NCBI GenBank assembly: GCA_004212095.1
Contig: RXIJ01000044.1
Span: forward strand, 1 to 18,076
Reading direction: 5' to 3'
From: Methanosarcinales archaeon
GTDB lineage: Archaea > Halobacteriota > Methanosarcinia > Methanosarcinales > EX4572-44
Length of the DNA: 18,076 bases
Under the pieces are notes generated by a model, which did no database searches, was not told the DNA's origin, and saw only the letters and a program-made list of their open reading frames with translations. A program made the translations under genes and the position numbers. This document shows positions 6,366-14,040 of the stretch, in pieces; positions within the stretch are counted from its first letter, which is position 1; every line of letters starts with the position of its first letter.

Positions 6366-7622
6366 ATGACTGAAATTTCAAGTATGATCATCTCTCACAA
6401 AAAAGTTTGCATCAAGGACATGGAGAGTGCATGGCATGGCGGTCTTGAGGACCTACTCAAACATTTAATAGCTCATCAACTGGTAGAAGAGTGTGCGGTA
6501 GTCAAGACATGTAACCGTGTTGAAATCTATGTCGTATCTCTAAAAGGTAGCAAGGTGCTTCTTAGTTTTGCAAAGCAGATGAACGTATCTTCTCGAATCA
6601 TGGATTTCCTTGATCACGATGAATCACTATTGCATCTCTTACGAGTATCCTCTGGCCTTGAATCCATGATCATAGGAGAAGACCAGATACTTGGACAGGT
6701 CAAAGAACTGTACAACTTTGCCAAAAAAACAGGGGCTACCGGGCGGATGCTTGACACTGCTTTCAGTAAAGCCATACAGGTGGGAAAACGAGTTCGGAAG
6801 GAGACAGACATCAATAAAGGCTCAGTGTCGATTGGTTCAGCTGCTGTTGAGCTTGCAGAAGATGTGTTTGGAGATCTCACTGGTAAAAATATTATGGTTA
6901 TTGGGGCAGGTGAAATGGGCACTCTCGTAGCAAAATCACTTGCAGGAAAAGATCTAAATGTGGAATATGTTGCAAACAGAACCTTTGAGAGAGCAAAAAA
7001 ATTGGCAGAAGAACTTGGTGGAGTGGCTGTGCCTTATGATAAATTTGTTGACTATACAGATCACTGCGATGCGATTATCTCTGCAACTTCTGCGCCACAC
7101 AGCGTGCTGACAGAGGAGATGATACTAAAAGTAATGAGCAGGCGTGACAGAAAGATCGTACTGATTGACATTGGTAATCCAAGAAATATTGATCCGGGGG
7201 TTGCAAGCATTGAAAATGTGGTGCTGTACAATATTGATGATTTGAAAAGCATAAGCAAGCGAAATTTGCAACAGCGAAAAAAAGAGGCAAAACAAGCTGA
7301 AAAGATTATTGAAGAAGAGTTGATGCTGCTAAAAATACAATACAAGCGTCAAAAAGCTGATAAACTGATTTCTGCACTATATAGCAAGGTAGAGAAAATA
7401 AGAAGAGACGAATGCAGAGCTGCTGTCAACAAATTAAGTGCTTATCACACTATGGGAGAAATTGAGGAGAGGGTTCTCTACAACATGACACATTCTTTTT
7501 CAAACCAGATACTTGCAGAGCCAACAAAATTCCTGCGGCGTGCAGCAGAGCATGACGATGAACGTCTTCTTGAGATAGTAGCAGATCTCTTCAAACTTGA
7601 TGGTTCGAGAGAACAGAAATGA
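6366..7622 (+). CDS. hemA: Glutamyl-tRNA reductase
   Basis: This enzyme reduces glutamyl-tRNA(Glu) with NADPH to glutamate-1-semialdehyde, the first committed step of C5 tetrapyrrole synthesis (F430, cobamides, sirohaem, haem). The 418-residue protein has all three domains: the catalytic domain with nucleophile Cys49 in KTCNRVEIY and the GEDQILGQV motif at 104-112, the NADPH fold with GAGEMG at 180-185, and a long helical dimerisation domain ending QILAEPTKFLRR. Start ATG at 6366. It stands alone here: the usual partners (hemB, hemC, hemL, sirohaem synthase) are not adjacent, though the next genes to the right make cobamides, an end product of the same pathway. Two inverted repeats upstream suggest control. 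Confidence 0.97.
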   Translation: MTEISSMIISHKKVCIKDMESAWHGGLEDLLKHLIAHQLVEECAVVKTCNRVEIYVVSLKGSKVLLSFAKQMNVSSRIMDFLDHDESLLHLLRVSSGLESMIIGEDQILGQVKELYNFAKKTGATGRMLDTAFSKAIQVGKRVRKETDINKGSVSIGSAAVELAEDVFGDLTGKNIMVIGAGEMGTLVAKSLAGKDLNVEYVANRTFERAKKLAEELGGVAVPYDKFVDYTDHCDAIISATSAPHSVLTEEMILKVMSRRDRKIVLIDIGNPRNIDPGVASIENVVLYNIDDLKSISKRNLQQRKKEAKQAEKIIEEELMLLKIQYKRQKADKLISALYSKVEKIRRDECRAAVNKLSAYHTMGEIEERVLYNMTHSFSNQILAEPTKFLRRAAEHDDERLLEIVADLFKLDGSREQK

Positions 7623-7687
7623 TGAAAAATAGCCAGTAGCAATTACCACTGAGATACTACGAAAGTTTGGGTTATGAGCCATCACTA

Positions 7688-7696
7688 ATATATAAT
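7688..7696 (+). promoter_or_regulatory. TATA box of the cobamide operon
   Basis: AATATATAATAG in the 129-base gap after hemA is a good TATA match. It predicts a start near 7718-7722 and a leader of about 30 bases. GGTGAT precedes the ATG at 7752 by about 7 bases and serves as ribosome-binding site. Confidence 0.6.
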
Positions 7697-7751
7697 AGCA
7701 GTGCCAAGTGGGTAGTAAAATTACGTTTAAACAATTATCGGTGATTTAGCT

Positions 7752-7994
7752 ATGAAAAGTTATCTTATGGTGTGGTTCAGCAGCGAAGGCGGTAGGCCAT
7801 CTGAAATTACGCGGCGGTTGATGTCAATGGGCTTTAAGCCTATACAGGGTGCTTATGACTATATGTATGAATGGGACAGCAGTGTGGATGTGAATGAAAT
7901 TCTCAGATTCGGGGATCGGGTGCAGATGACACTTGCCGAGCTTGGAGTAATGTTCAGGCTTGAAACCGTGGATGCATCAGTAACTTCAAACTGA
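7752..7994 (+). CDS. Small conserved-looking archaeal protein, function unknown
   Basis: This 80-residue cytosolic protein (MKSYLMVWFSSEGGRPSE...) alternates beta and alpha segments: a first strand KSYLMVWF, a helix SEITRRLMSMGF, a strand YDYMYEW, then a helix EILRFGDRVQMTLAELG and a last strand MFRLETV. This looks like a small ferredoxin-like or ACT-like fold, which is inference only. It is the first gene of the cobamide operon, starting behind a clear GGTGAT site and ending 8 bases before cobZ. A tie to cobamide synthesis is suggested only by position. I do not recognise a named family with certainty. Confidence 0.8.
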   Translation: MKSYLMVWFSSEGGRPSEITRRLMSMGFKPIQGAYDYMYEWDSSVDVNEILRFGDRVQMTLAELGVMFRLETVDASVTSN

Positions 7995-8002
7995 AAAAAG
8001 TA

Positions 8003-8527
8003 ATGAAATTATCTGACAACCCGTTGGACCGAAAAAGAGATGAGCCGGGTAGAGTAATTCAGAAAGCAACTAACAACATTAGAGATATCCTCTCAAGTCG
8101 TGGTTTGAGCGAAGAAATGCTCGTATCTACAGCAATGGAATTGTATGTACCGCATCCAGGGATCGAGACACAAGAAAAAGCAGAAAAAATATTTAAAGAG
8201 GAACTTGCTCTTGCTTTTTCTGATCCGAATCTCTGCCTGTTATTATATGCTGCCCTGTTATTGGAGGATGCAGGGATTAAGGGGGAGCTTCCTGACATGC
8301 CTTCTCTCTCCTATGAGCAAGATCTTACATACCTGATTGTTGATGAAGTTCTTGGGATGACCATTGCTATGTATATTGCAGGGCACAAAGGCAGTTTTGA
8401 GTATGTTCGTTTTGATAAGAGGAAACCAGGAATTATTGGAACTCTTGGTCCTTTTATGGATGATGCGATTGCAGGTTTAATTGGCGGAGCATCATCGAAC
8501 ATGTATACTCGCGGAATTACGGTATGA
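8003..8527 (+). CDS. cobZ: Alpha-ribazole phosphatase CobZ (PgpA-like)
   Basis: CobZ removes the 5'-phosphate in the last part of archaeal cobamide nucleotide-loop assembly and replaces bacterial CobC. The 174-residue protein shows the family's VPHPGIETQEKAEKIFKEEL, SDPNLCLLLYAALLLEDAG and, near the end, FDKRKPGIIGTLGPFMDDAIAGLIGG, the PgpA-like part. The product may act at the membrane next to CobS. Its TGA overlaps the cobS ATG by ATGA, so translation is coupled. The start codon ATG at 8003 has only a weak purine tract (GAAAAAAG) before it. Confidence 0.88.
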   Translation: MKLSDNPLDRKRDEPGRVIQKATNNIRDILSSRGLSEEMLVSTAMELYVPHPGIETQEKAEKIFKEELALAFSDPNLCLLLYAALLLEDAGIKGELPDMPSLSYEQDLTYLIVDEVLGMTIAMYIAGHKGSFEYVRFDKRKPGIIGTLGPFMDDAIAGLIGGASSNMYTRGITV

Positions 8528-9282
8528 AGGATTTCTTTTTGGCTCTCCAATCCTGTTTTGGATTTCTCTCAACCATACGTGTTGGTAACTCCATGAATGG
8601 AATTGACGCTCTCATGCGACACATCTATCTTTTCACTGTGGGCGGGGCAGTAATAGGTGTTATTGCCGGTGGTATTGGATATGCGACATCGTTATATTTT
8701 AAACCAGCGGTCACTGCATTTATCACGCTTGCAGTATTGTATTACTTGACAGGTATTAATCATCTCGATGGACTTGCTGATGTCGGTGATGGGATAATGG
8801 TACAGGGTGATTCCAAACGAAAGATTGAAGTGATGAAGGATGTCGCAACCGGAGCAGGAGGTGTTTTTTTTGTGACACTTGCACTGATTGGAACCTACAC
8901 GGCTATTTTTACCATCTCCCAAACAAATCATATCCTGCCTGCCATAATTGTTGGGGAAGTATGTGCGAAACATGGCATGCTGACCACGTCTTTCAAAGCG
9001 AAAAAAATACATGAAGGGCTTGGCTCAATGAATATTGACAGCACCACTTCTATTAAATACATGATAAGCCTTGCAATCGCACTTGCAGTCTGTACCACGC
9101 TGTACCATATATATGGTATAATCGCTATAATAATCTCAAGCATCGCAGCCATTACAGTTAGATCTGTTGCAAACAAACACTTTGGTGGTGTCAATGGTGA
9201 CGTAATTGGAGCTACTAATGAAGTGGCACGCATTGCAGCATTATTTACATTAGGTGGAGTAACGTCATGGACGCTTTTATAA
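8524..9282 (+). CDS. cobS: Adenosylcobinamide-GDP ribazoletransferase
   Basis: CobS joins adenosylcobinamide-GDP to alpha-ribazole (phosphate), the final assembly step of cobamides, in the cytoplasmic membrane. The 252-residue protein has the hallmark HLDGLADVGDG at residues 80-90, preceded by membrane segments (about 35-57 and 62-77) and followed by more hydrophobic segments near 108-130 and 170-200. The stretch EVCAKHGMLTT also fits the family. It overlaps cobZ by four bases (ATGA) and cobY by 16 bases, the tightest part of this operon. Length is typical. Confidence 0.96.
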   Translation: MKDFFLALQSCFGFLSTIRVGNSMNGIDALMRHIYLFTVGGAVIGVIAGGIGYATSLYFKPAVTAFITLAVLYYLTGINHLDGLADVGDGIMVQGDSKRKIEVMKDVATGAGGVFFVTLALIGTYTAIFTISQTNHILPAIIVGEVCAKHGMLTTSFKAKKIHEGLGSMNIDSTTSIKYMISLAIALAVCTTLYHIYGIIAIIISSIAAITVRSVANKHFGGVNGDVIGATNEVARIAALFTLGGVTSWTLL

Positions 9283-9881
9283 TGGCTGGAGGCAGAGGCA
9301 CTCGTTTAAATAAAGGTGAAAAACCATTGTTGAGGTTGCTTGGCAAGCCCATGATTACTTATTCAATTGATGTGCTCAAAAAAACAAGTCTCATAAACCA
9401 GATTTTTATTATTACATCTCCAAATACCCCGGAGACAGCAAAGTGGCTCGCAGAACACTACCCTGAAATACCGGTGATAAAAACACCAGGCGAAGGTTAT
9501 GTACCGGATATGATTAATGCAGTTAAAAAAAGTGGAGTTAATAAAACATTGCTTGTAATTATGTCGGACCTGCCTCTGATTACGCAAGCATTGATCGAAC
9601 GAATAATTCATATCTATAAAGAAAAAGGAACAGATGCATTATCAGTGCACCTGCCTATTGATATATGCAAAAAATTCGGACAGCGGCCGGATACGGTATT
9701 TCACAAAGATTGTGAACTGATCGTGCCGGTTGGTATTAATATTTTAAATGTAGATAAAATTGATAGTGAACAAGAAGACTACAACTACCTGTTAGATGAA
9801 ACAAATATGATATTAAATGTTAATACCATTGAAGATTACTACATCTGCAAAGAAATACTTAACCAAAAAGGAGTACAATAA
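9267..9881 (+). CDS. cobY: Adenosylcobinamide-phosphate guanylyltransferase CobY
   Basis: CobY transfers GMP from GTP to adenosylcobinamide phosphate, making the GDP derivative used by CobS. It is the archaeal non-orthologous replacement of CobU. The 204-residue protein has the nucleotidyltransferase signature MAGGRGTRLNKGEKPL at residues 6-21 and a metal-binding-type strand LLVIMSDLPL in the middle. It starts inside the end of cobS (16-base overlap) and its TAA is directly followed by the ATG of the next gene. All features are as expected for the family. Confidence 0.94.
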   Translation: MDAFIMAGGRGTRLNKGEKPLLRLLGKPMITYSIDVLKKTSLINQIFIITSPNTPETAKWLAEHYPEIPVIKTPGEGYVPDMINAVKKSGVNKTLLVIMSDLPLITQALIERIIHIYKEKGTDALSVHLPIDICKKFGQRPDTVFHKDCELIVPVGINILNVDKIDSEQEDYNYLLDETNMILNVNTIEDYYICKEILNQKGVQ

Positions 9882-10256
9882 ATGCCACATCACATCAAAT
9901 TAAACGGAAAAAGCTACCATAAAAATACCCTCCAGTTACTGCTTGGAAAACACAACATAGAACCTGAAACAATACAGGCAGAATACCAGATATTAGCAGA
10001 AGCCGTAGAACATCCTTTTCATCTGCCGTATTTGATAGAACAGATATACCATAAGGAAATATCAGATGAAGATACCTACCGACTTGCACTGCTTCGAGTG
10101 CAAATTGATGCCGAGCTCCACATGGGTGAAGACATCCAGAAATATCAACAGCAAAAATATGTAGCACAGGTAATAGAGCGTGTCGTCTATGGAAACCTGA
10201 TGCTTGAAGAGCACACGCCTTCAACCGATGACGGTGGCGAATACATAGCAGAGTAG
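9882..10256 (+). CDS. Unknown 124-residue protein, last gene of the cobamide operon
   Basis: The ATG follows the cobY stop with no gap, so the gene is almost certainly co-transcribed and coupled; GGAG lies 7-10 bases upstream within the cobY end. The product is soluble and mostly helical, rich in His, Gln, Glu and Tyr, with a short polar C-terminus (STDDGGEYIAE). Histidines at 3, 4 and 13 and further ones near 53-57 are seen, but there is no recognisable catalytic motif. I cannot name a family. Position suggests a role linked to cobamide assembly, or an unrelated passenger gene. The decayed surface-protein region begins directly after its stop, so its C-terminus could have been altered. Confidence 0.75.
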   Translation: MPHHIKLNGKSYHKNTLQLLLGKHNIEPETIQAEYQILAEAVEHPFHLPYLIEQIYHKEISDEDTYRLALLRVQIDAELHMGEDIQKYQQQKYVAQVIERVVYGNLMLEEHTPSTDDGGEYIAE

Positions 10257-10264
10257 CAGCAACT

Positions 10265-11090
10265 CCCGTTGTGATTATTTTACATCGACCGTTGACGTTC
10301 ATCCATAACTCTGTTGTCATTCCCCCTGTCTGAAGGATCATGAGTGCATCGAGAGATGTGACACAGCCGTCGCCATTCATGTCTGCTGCGGCGATCTGGT
10401 CGCCAGAGCTGAGGTCGCCGCGAGGGGGTTTATTGTTATTGTTTTACTTGTTGAGCTCATCGCTTCATCGTCATCGGTTACTGTTAAAATCACGTTGTAA
10501 TCACCCGTTGAAGGATATGAATGCGTTATCATCTTTTCTGTTGTGTTTGTTGTGTTTCCATCGCCAAAGTTTCAGTTGTAAGAGGTGATGTTTCCGTCCG
10601 GGTCATATGAGGTGGTGGCGTCAAAGGTTATTGCTTGGTTAACGAGTGGATTTAACCGGGTGCAGGCGAAGTTAGCAATTGGAATTTGGTTTTCTGTTTT
10701 TTTCATATTTCTTGAATCAATGGTTGTTTTCTCATCATCCCAAACACAAGTTAGAATTCCAATATATTCCCCTTCCGGAATATCGGTGGGACTAAACTCA
10801 ATGATAAGTACTGAGACGTTTTCTATATTTGCGGTGACATTGCATTCAAATGTTTCATTGCTAATTAACTCCAAATCAAATGTGACATTTGTGATACTCA
10901 ACAAATTTGTTATAGAGAGGTTAACTTCAATATAGTCACTTACTTCATACGGAGCTGTCAACTTGCTAGGTGTTGTATCTTCCCATGTTTTGATGTCCAG
11001 TATTTCATTTTTCTTGTTAAAAAAGCGATTATTCCCTGATGTATCTCGTATTTCCTTTTTATTTGGTTGAGATCGGTCTGTTGATATTAA
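10265..11090 (-). pseudogene. Broken surface protein with PKD and dockerin-like domains
   Basis: Read on the minus strand, a frame open from about 11090 encodes an extracellular-type beta domain (YEVSDYIEVNLSITN... ...YIGILTCVWDD), rich in N-x-T/S sites. A PKD domain follows (IPIANF, FDATTSYDPDGNITSYN). At 10572-10574 a TGA replaces the conserved Trp just before NFGDGN. The same frame then gives a good PKD end (GDYNVILTVTDDDEA). At the run of five G at 10424-10428 the frame shifts, and the next frame encodes a dockerin-type calcium loop, DMNGDGCVTSLDALMILQ. No signal peptide or credible start is seen. The gene is dead in this sequence and was presumably a cell-surface or secreted protein. Confidence 0.7.
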
Positions 11091-11102
11091 TTTTCAACTT
11101 GA

Positions 11103-11300
11103 TTATTCGTTTTGGGGATTGATTCTCTTTTCATCCCTGATTTTTAACCAGTTCTTTATCGATTGGCGAGAGAGCGAGATTCCGAAGAACATACGGAGAT
11201 CTTCCCCCAGTTTTAGCAAGGAACGGTAGCCTGTTTTGACTAAACAATCTATTATCGCTCTGCTATGATTTTCTCTGGTTCCGGGGTAACGTTGGAAAAA
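11103..11300 (-). pseudogene. Probable transposase remnant
   Basis: A 65-codon open stretch without a start reads FFQRYPGTREN..., then AIIDCLVKTGYRSLLKLGEDLRMFFGISLSRQSIKNWLK, then ends at TAA. The pattern of a short helix, YRSLL, then FGISLSRQSIKNWL resembles the helix-turn-helix part of archaeal and bacterial transposases. A TGA precedes it, and no catalytic core or clear terminal repeats are seen nearby. It abuts the decayed surface-protein gene. The family of insertion sequence cannot be told. Confidence 0.45.
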
Positions 11301-11564
11301 TCAGACAAGAGAAGCTGAATTTGCGAGATGTTGGTTTTCAAAGCAGACAACACTGTAACATTCATTGTAAACACTTTGTTTTCCTTATACATATATTTTT
11401 CGATTTATTTTTGGATAAAAACTTGAATTGTAGGACAAAATCAGATTTAAAAAGAACATATGGGTGTTTAAGCATGGATCTTTCTATAATGAGCACCAAC
11501 ACCCGGAGAGATTACAACCCCGATTTTTCAGGCTTTGTCCGATTCCAAAGAGCCATAATTTTTT
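11301..11564. other. Stretch without a recognised gene
   Basis: Between the transposase remnant and the SRP RNA I find no supported gene on either strand. An 81-codon open frame on the plus strand (11321-11566) runs into the SRP RNA and looks like chance. An imperfect inverted repeat (GGCTTTG and CAAAGAGCC) lies at about 11531-11554, just beyond the SRP RNA 3' end. Confidence 0.5.
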
Positions 11565-11880
11565 GACAGGCATGCCGCAGGTCGCCATCCCCCCTAATGT
11601 CCAGTATTCCAAAAACACGCCTTAATCTCGCAGCCCCACAAGCGATACTTGTTCGAGGCTGGTCTGCTCCCTTCCGGGCCTTGACCGCTTTCCACGATTA
11701 AGCTATAAAAAGCCACCTTCAGGCAACCTTGCAATAGCAACAGCATCCCTGCAGGACGAAATTTCATTGTTGTGTTTATGGGCTGTTACATTAACGAGTA
11801 ATATCTTCCATTGGCTTCGCCCCCCGCATATCGACGATTTCAGGTGATAGATAACGCCGAATTATCCAGGCTAGCCTGTC
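11565..11880 (-). ncRNA. ffs: Signal recognition particle RNA (archaeal 7S RNA)
   Basis: Read on the minus strand, the RNA starts GACAGGCTAGCC and ends ATGCCTGTC, so the termini pair over at least seven bases (GACAGGC with GCCTGTC), the archaeal helix 1. The 5' domain contains ATTCGGCGT, GTCGATATGC and GCGAAGCC, as in archaeal Alu domains. The SRP54-binding helix 8 is unmistakable at 11661-11686, with the conserved GGCCCGGAAGGGAGCAG core. The size, about 316 bases, fits archaeal SRP RNA. Ends are inferred from the pairing and from a TATA box 27 bases upstream; the exact 3' end is uncertain by several bases. Confidence 0.92.
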
Positions 11881-11884
11881 ACAG

Positions 11885-11893
11885 CTATTATAG
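11885..11893 (+). promoter_or_regulatory. TATA box of the winged-helix/glycosyltransferase operon
   Basis: CTATTATAG lies 57-65 bases before the ATG at 11950 and predicts a start near 11915. It sits between the SRP RNA start and its promoter, so the two divergent promoters interleave in about 30 bases. Confidence 0.45.
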
Positions 11894-11902
11894 TTCTTTA
11901 CA

Positions 11903-11911
11903 CGAAATAAA
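11903..11911 (-). promoter_or_regulatory. TATA box of the SRP RNA gene
   Basis: On the minus strand the sequence is TTTATTTCG, with its centre 27 bases upstream of the predicted RNA 5' end at 11880. The spacing supports both the box and the RNA start. Confidence 0.55.
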
Positions 11912-11949
11912 CTTAACCCATGAAATACAATAATAGTGTGGTGAATATT

Positions 11950-12192
11950 ATGGACAAACTGATTGGTTTTGTGACAGGAAACCCGAAACGTGAAAAAATC
12001 CTCTGTGCATTAGATTCAAAACAATCTGTCAGCAGTTCAAGAGTAGCGAAGACTGCTCATATCATTGAAATTTCAACAGAGAAAATCCTTTTAGAACTGG
12101 TTGAAAATGGGCTTGCTAAATCAGTGGAGGATGCATATTCTTTAACCGAGACAGGCAGAGAAATAAAAGGAAGAATTGAGGGATTTCGCTGA
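11950..12192 (+). CDS. Small winged-helix DNA-binding-like protein
   Basis: This 80-residue protein (MDKLIGFVTGNPKREKILCALDSK...) has the layout of a compact winged helix: helix KREKILCAL, helix SSSRVAKTA, recognition helix STEKILLELVENG and a wing with AYSLTETGREIKGRI. Small proteins with an FVTGN start are common in methanogens; a role in transcription is inferred. I chose the ATG at 11950 because GTGGTGA lies about 6 bases upstream and the conserved part begins there; a further in-frame ATG at 11920 would add ten residues. It ends 6 bases before the glycosyltransferase gene and is probably co-transcribed with it. Confidence 0.8.
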   Translation: MDKLIGFVTGNPKREKILCALDSKQSVSSSRVAKTAHIIEISTEKILLELVENGLAKSVEDAYSLTETGREIKGRIEGFR

Positions 12193-12198
12193 GTACCT

Positions 12199-13362
12199 AT
12201 GGAATCACTAAGAATTGGAATATTCTCGTGGGAAAGTCTATATTCAATTAAAGTTGGGGGCATATCACCGCACGTATCAGAATTATCCGAATCGATTGTA
12301 AAAGCAGGACATGAGGTTCATGTTTTTACCAGAATGGGCAATAGATCATCGTACGATGAAATCAATGGTGTGCACTACCAGCGCGTTGGTCATGATGAAT
12401 TTGGTCGCGTGACAATGCAAATGGAACATATGTGCAATGCCATGTACGACCGTTTTTTTGCTGTTGAGGAGCTTTTTGGAAAATTTGATGTTTTACACGG
12501 TCACGATTGGCATCCGGTAAGAGCATTAAACCGACTCAAGATGCACAACAACCGGGATTATCTACTTACTTATCACAGCACAGAATGGGGGCGAAATGGA
12601 AACAAGTATGCAGGGTGGTCGGAGGCTCGTGAAATATCACATTGGGAATGGTCAGGAGGCTATGAATCAAAAGAAATCATTGTAACCTCTCAACACTTAA
12701 AAAATGAGATTCAAAGTATCTACCAGATTCCTGAATCGAAGATAAAAATCATTCCAAACGGCATATTTCCAAGTAAGATAAAAAGAAACATCAACCCCCA
12801 AGAGGTGAAAGCCAATATTGGTATCGATGCGAGCGCTCACGTGGTGCTTTTCATAGGCAGGATGTGCCATCAGAAAGGTGTTGACATACTGGTTGAAGCT
12901 GTGCCGGCAGTTTTATCCCAGCATCCGGACATTCATTTCGTGTTCATGGGGGAGGGTGAGATGCGTGCTCACTGCCAGTGGCTGGCACACGAAAATGGCA
13001 GTGCCCATGCATGTCATTTTCTTGGATACGCTCCAAGTGAAGTGTTTTTTGACTGGATGGATGCGTGCGATCTCGTTGTAGTGCCAAGCCGTAATGAACC
13101 GTTTGGAATCGTGGTGCTTGAGGCATGGGATGCAGAAAAGCCAGTTATTGGTACGGATGCTGTGCAATTGATCAATAACTTTCATGATGGAATCCTTGCA
13201 GATCAAACGCCTGAATCCCTTGCATGGTGCATCAACTATGCTTTTGGTGACATTACAAAGACGGCTCTTATGGGAGTTACCGGCAAGAAGCGTTTGATGA
13301 AAAATTATAGCTGGAAGAAGATTGCGAAAGATACCTGTAAACTATATAAGAAGATTTTATAG
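12199..13362 (+). CDS. GT4-like glycosyltransferase
   Basis: A retaining glycosyltransferase of the GT-B fold, 387 residues, acting in the cytosol on a nucleotide-sugar donor. The N-terminal half has the glycine-rich acceptor-side loop (KVGGISPHVSELSESIVKAGHEVHVF) and VLHGHDWHP. The C-terminal half begins VVLFIGRMCHQKGVDILVEA and carries the donor-binding E-x7-E motif in NEPFGIVVLEAWDAEKP. The HGHDWHP and TYHSTEWG segments resemble archaeal glycogen-synthase-like members, but the acceptor cannot be told. It follows the winged-helix gene by 6 bases and is convergent with the phosphoribosyltransferase gene, 7 bases away. The start ATG at 12199 is the only suitable one. Confidence 0.9.
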   Translation: MESLRIGIFSWESLYSIKVGGISPHVSELSESIVKAGHEVHVFTRMGNRSSYDEINGVHYQRVGHDEFGRVTMQMEHMCNAMYDRFFAVEELFGKFDVLHGHDWHPVRALNRLKMHNNRDYLLTYHSTEWGRNGNKYAGWSEAREISHWEWSGGYESKEIIVTSQHLKNEIQSIYQIPESKIKIIPNGIFPSKIKRNINPQEVKANIGIDASAHVVLFIGRMCHQKGVDILVEAVPAVLSQHPDIHFVFMGEGEMRAHCQWLAHENGSAHACHFLGYAPSEVFFDWMDACDLVVVPSRNEPFGIVVLEAWDAEKPVIGTDAVQLINNFHDGILADQTPESLAWCINYAFGDITKTALMGVTGKKRLMKNYSWKKIAKDTCKLYKKIL

Positions 13363-13369
13363 CACAGGT

Positions 13370-14029
13370 TTATCGTACCTGTACCAGTGCATCTTTATTC
13401 AGTGCAATCATGCCATCTGATTTCATTTCATCAAGGATTATATCAAAGAGCTTTCTCTCGATCTCAAGGTTGAAAGACGCGCCAAGCCGGTGATAGATTT
13501 GTTCTGCTGTGTGGGGTTGTGCGGTGATTTTTTTGATAAAATCCGAAGTATCCTCATATATCGACCACGGATACACGATCCACTGCCATTTATCCATCTG
13601 TTCGATAAAGAAATCTGGCTTGAATATGGATGTTTTTTTATAATGCAGGGCTGCAGTAACTATTGAAGCAGCACCCCTCTCTTTCAGGTATTTAACCATT
13701 TCAAAAAGTGTGTCACCACTGTCTGCCACATCATCAACAACCAGTACATTCTTTGATTCGAGATTTGTTGTACTGCCTGTGATTTTAACCTTCTTATGTT
13801 TTGTACCAACATCCCAGTGTTCAGCTCGAAGACATAACAAATTTCTCTCGAGCATAAAATCTGCAACTATTCTTGCAGGCACAAGACCACCGCGAGAGAT
13901 AGCAATAATAATATCCGGCACGTATTTGGCTTCTTTTATCTTCACAGCCAACCCTGCTGACAAATAAAATGAGTCTTCCCAGCTTACATTATAACAAACA
14001 ATAGAAGGGTTTTCCGTGGTTGTGGTCAT
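13370..14029 (-). CDS. Phosphoribosyltransferase family protein
   Basis: A type I phosphoribosyltransferase, which uses PRPP, probably with a purine base. The 219-residue protein has the PRPP-binding motif VLVVDDVADSGDT at about residues 95-107 and the upstream pyrophosphate loop IAISRGGLVPARI at 43-55. The following ALHYKKTSIFKPDFF and WQWIVYPW resemble archaeal xanthine/guanine or hypoxanthine-type enzymes. A C-terminal extension of about 60 residues (TSDFIKKITAQ... to the end) with a helical, winged-helix-like pattern goes beyond the core. It lies 11 bases after the coiled-coil gene and is the last gene of the serB operon. The base specificity is not decidable from sequence alone. Confidence 0.88.
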   Translation of the reverse strand: MTTTTENPSIVCYNVSWEDSFYLSAGLAVKIKEAKYVPDIIIAISRGGLVPARIVADFMLERNLLCLRAEHWDVGTKHKKVKITGSTTNLESKNVLVVDDVADSGDTLFEMVKYLKERGAASIVTAALHYKKTSIFKPDFFIEQMDKWQWIVYPWSIYEDTSDFIKKITAQPHTAEQIYHRLGASFNLEIERKLFDIILDEMKSDGMIALNKDALVQVR

Positions 14030-14040
14030 CGCATTTTTTG

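Noticed and set aside
7623..7751. Possible tRNA in the hemA-cobamide gap
   Set aside because: No T-loop GGTTCRAA-type sequence or acceptor pairing was found; I found no tRNA anywhere in the window by eye.
9895..10380. Long minus-strand open frame over the unknown gene after cobY
   Set aside because: Only its first codons (dockerin loop) look like protein; the rest is antisense to the 9882-10256 gene and low in sense.
10572..10574. TGA in the PKD domain as possible recoding (selenocysteine)
   Set aside because: It replaces a conserved Trp, not a Cys; no selenocysteine-type structure is evident; and a frameshift follows downstream. A nonsense mutation is simpler.
11321..11566. 81-codon plus-strand open frame before the SRP RNA
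   Set aside because: No ribosome-binding site, no recognisable pattern, overlaps the SRP RNA end.
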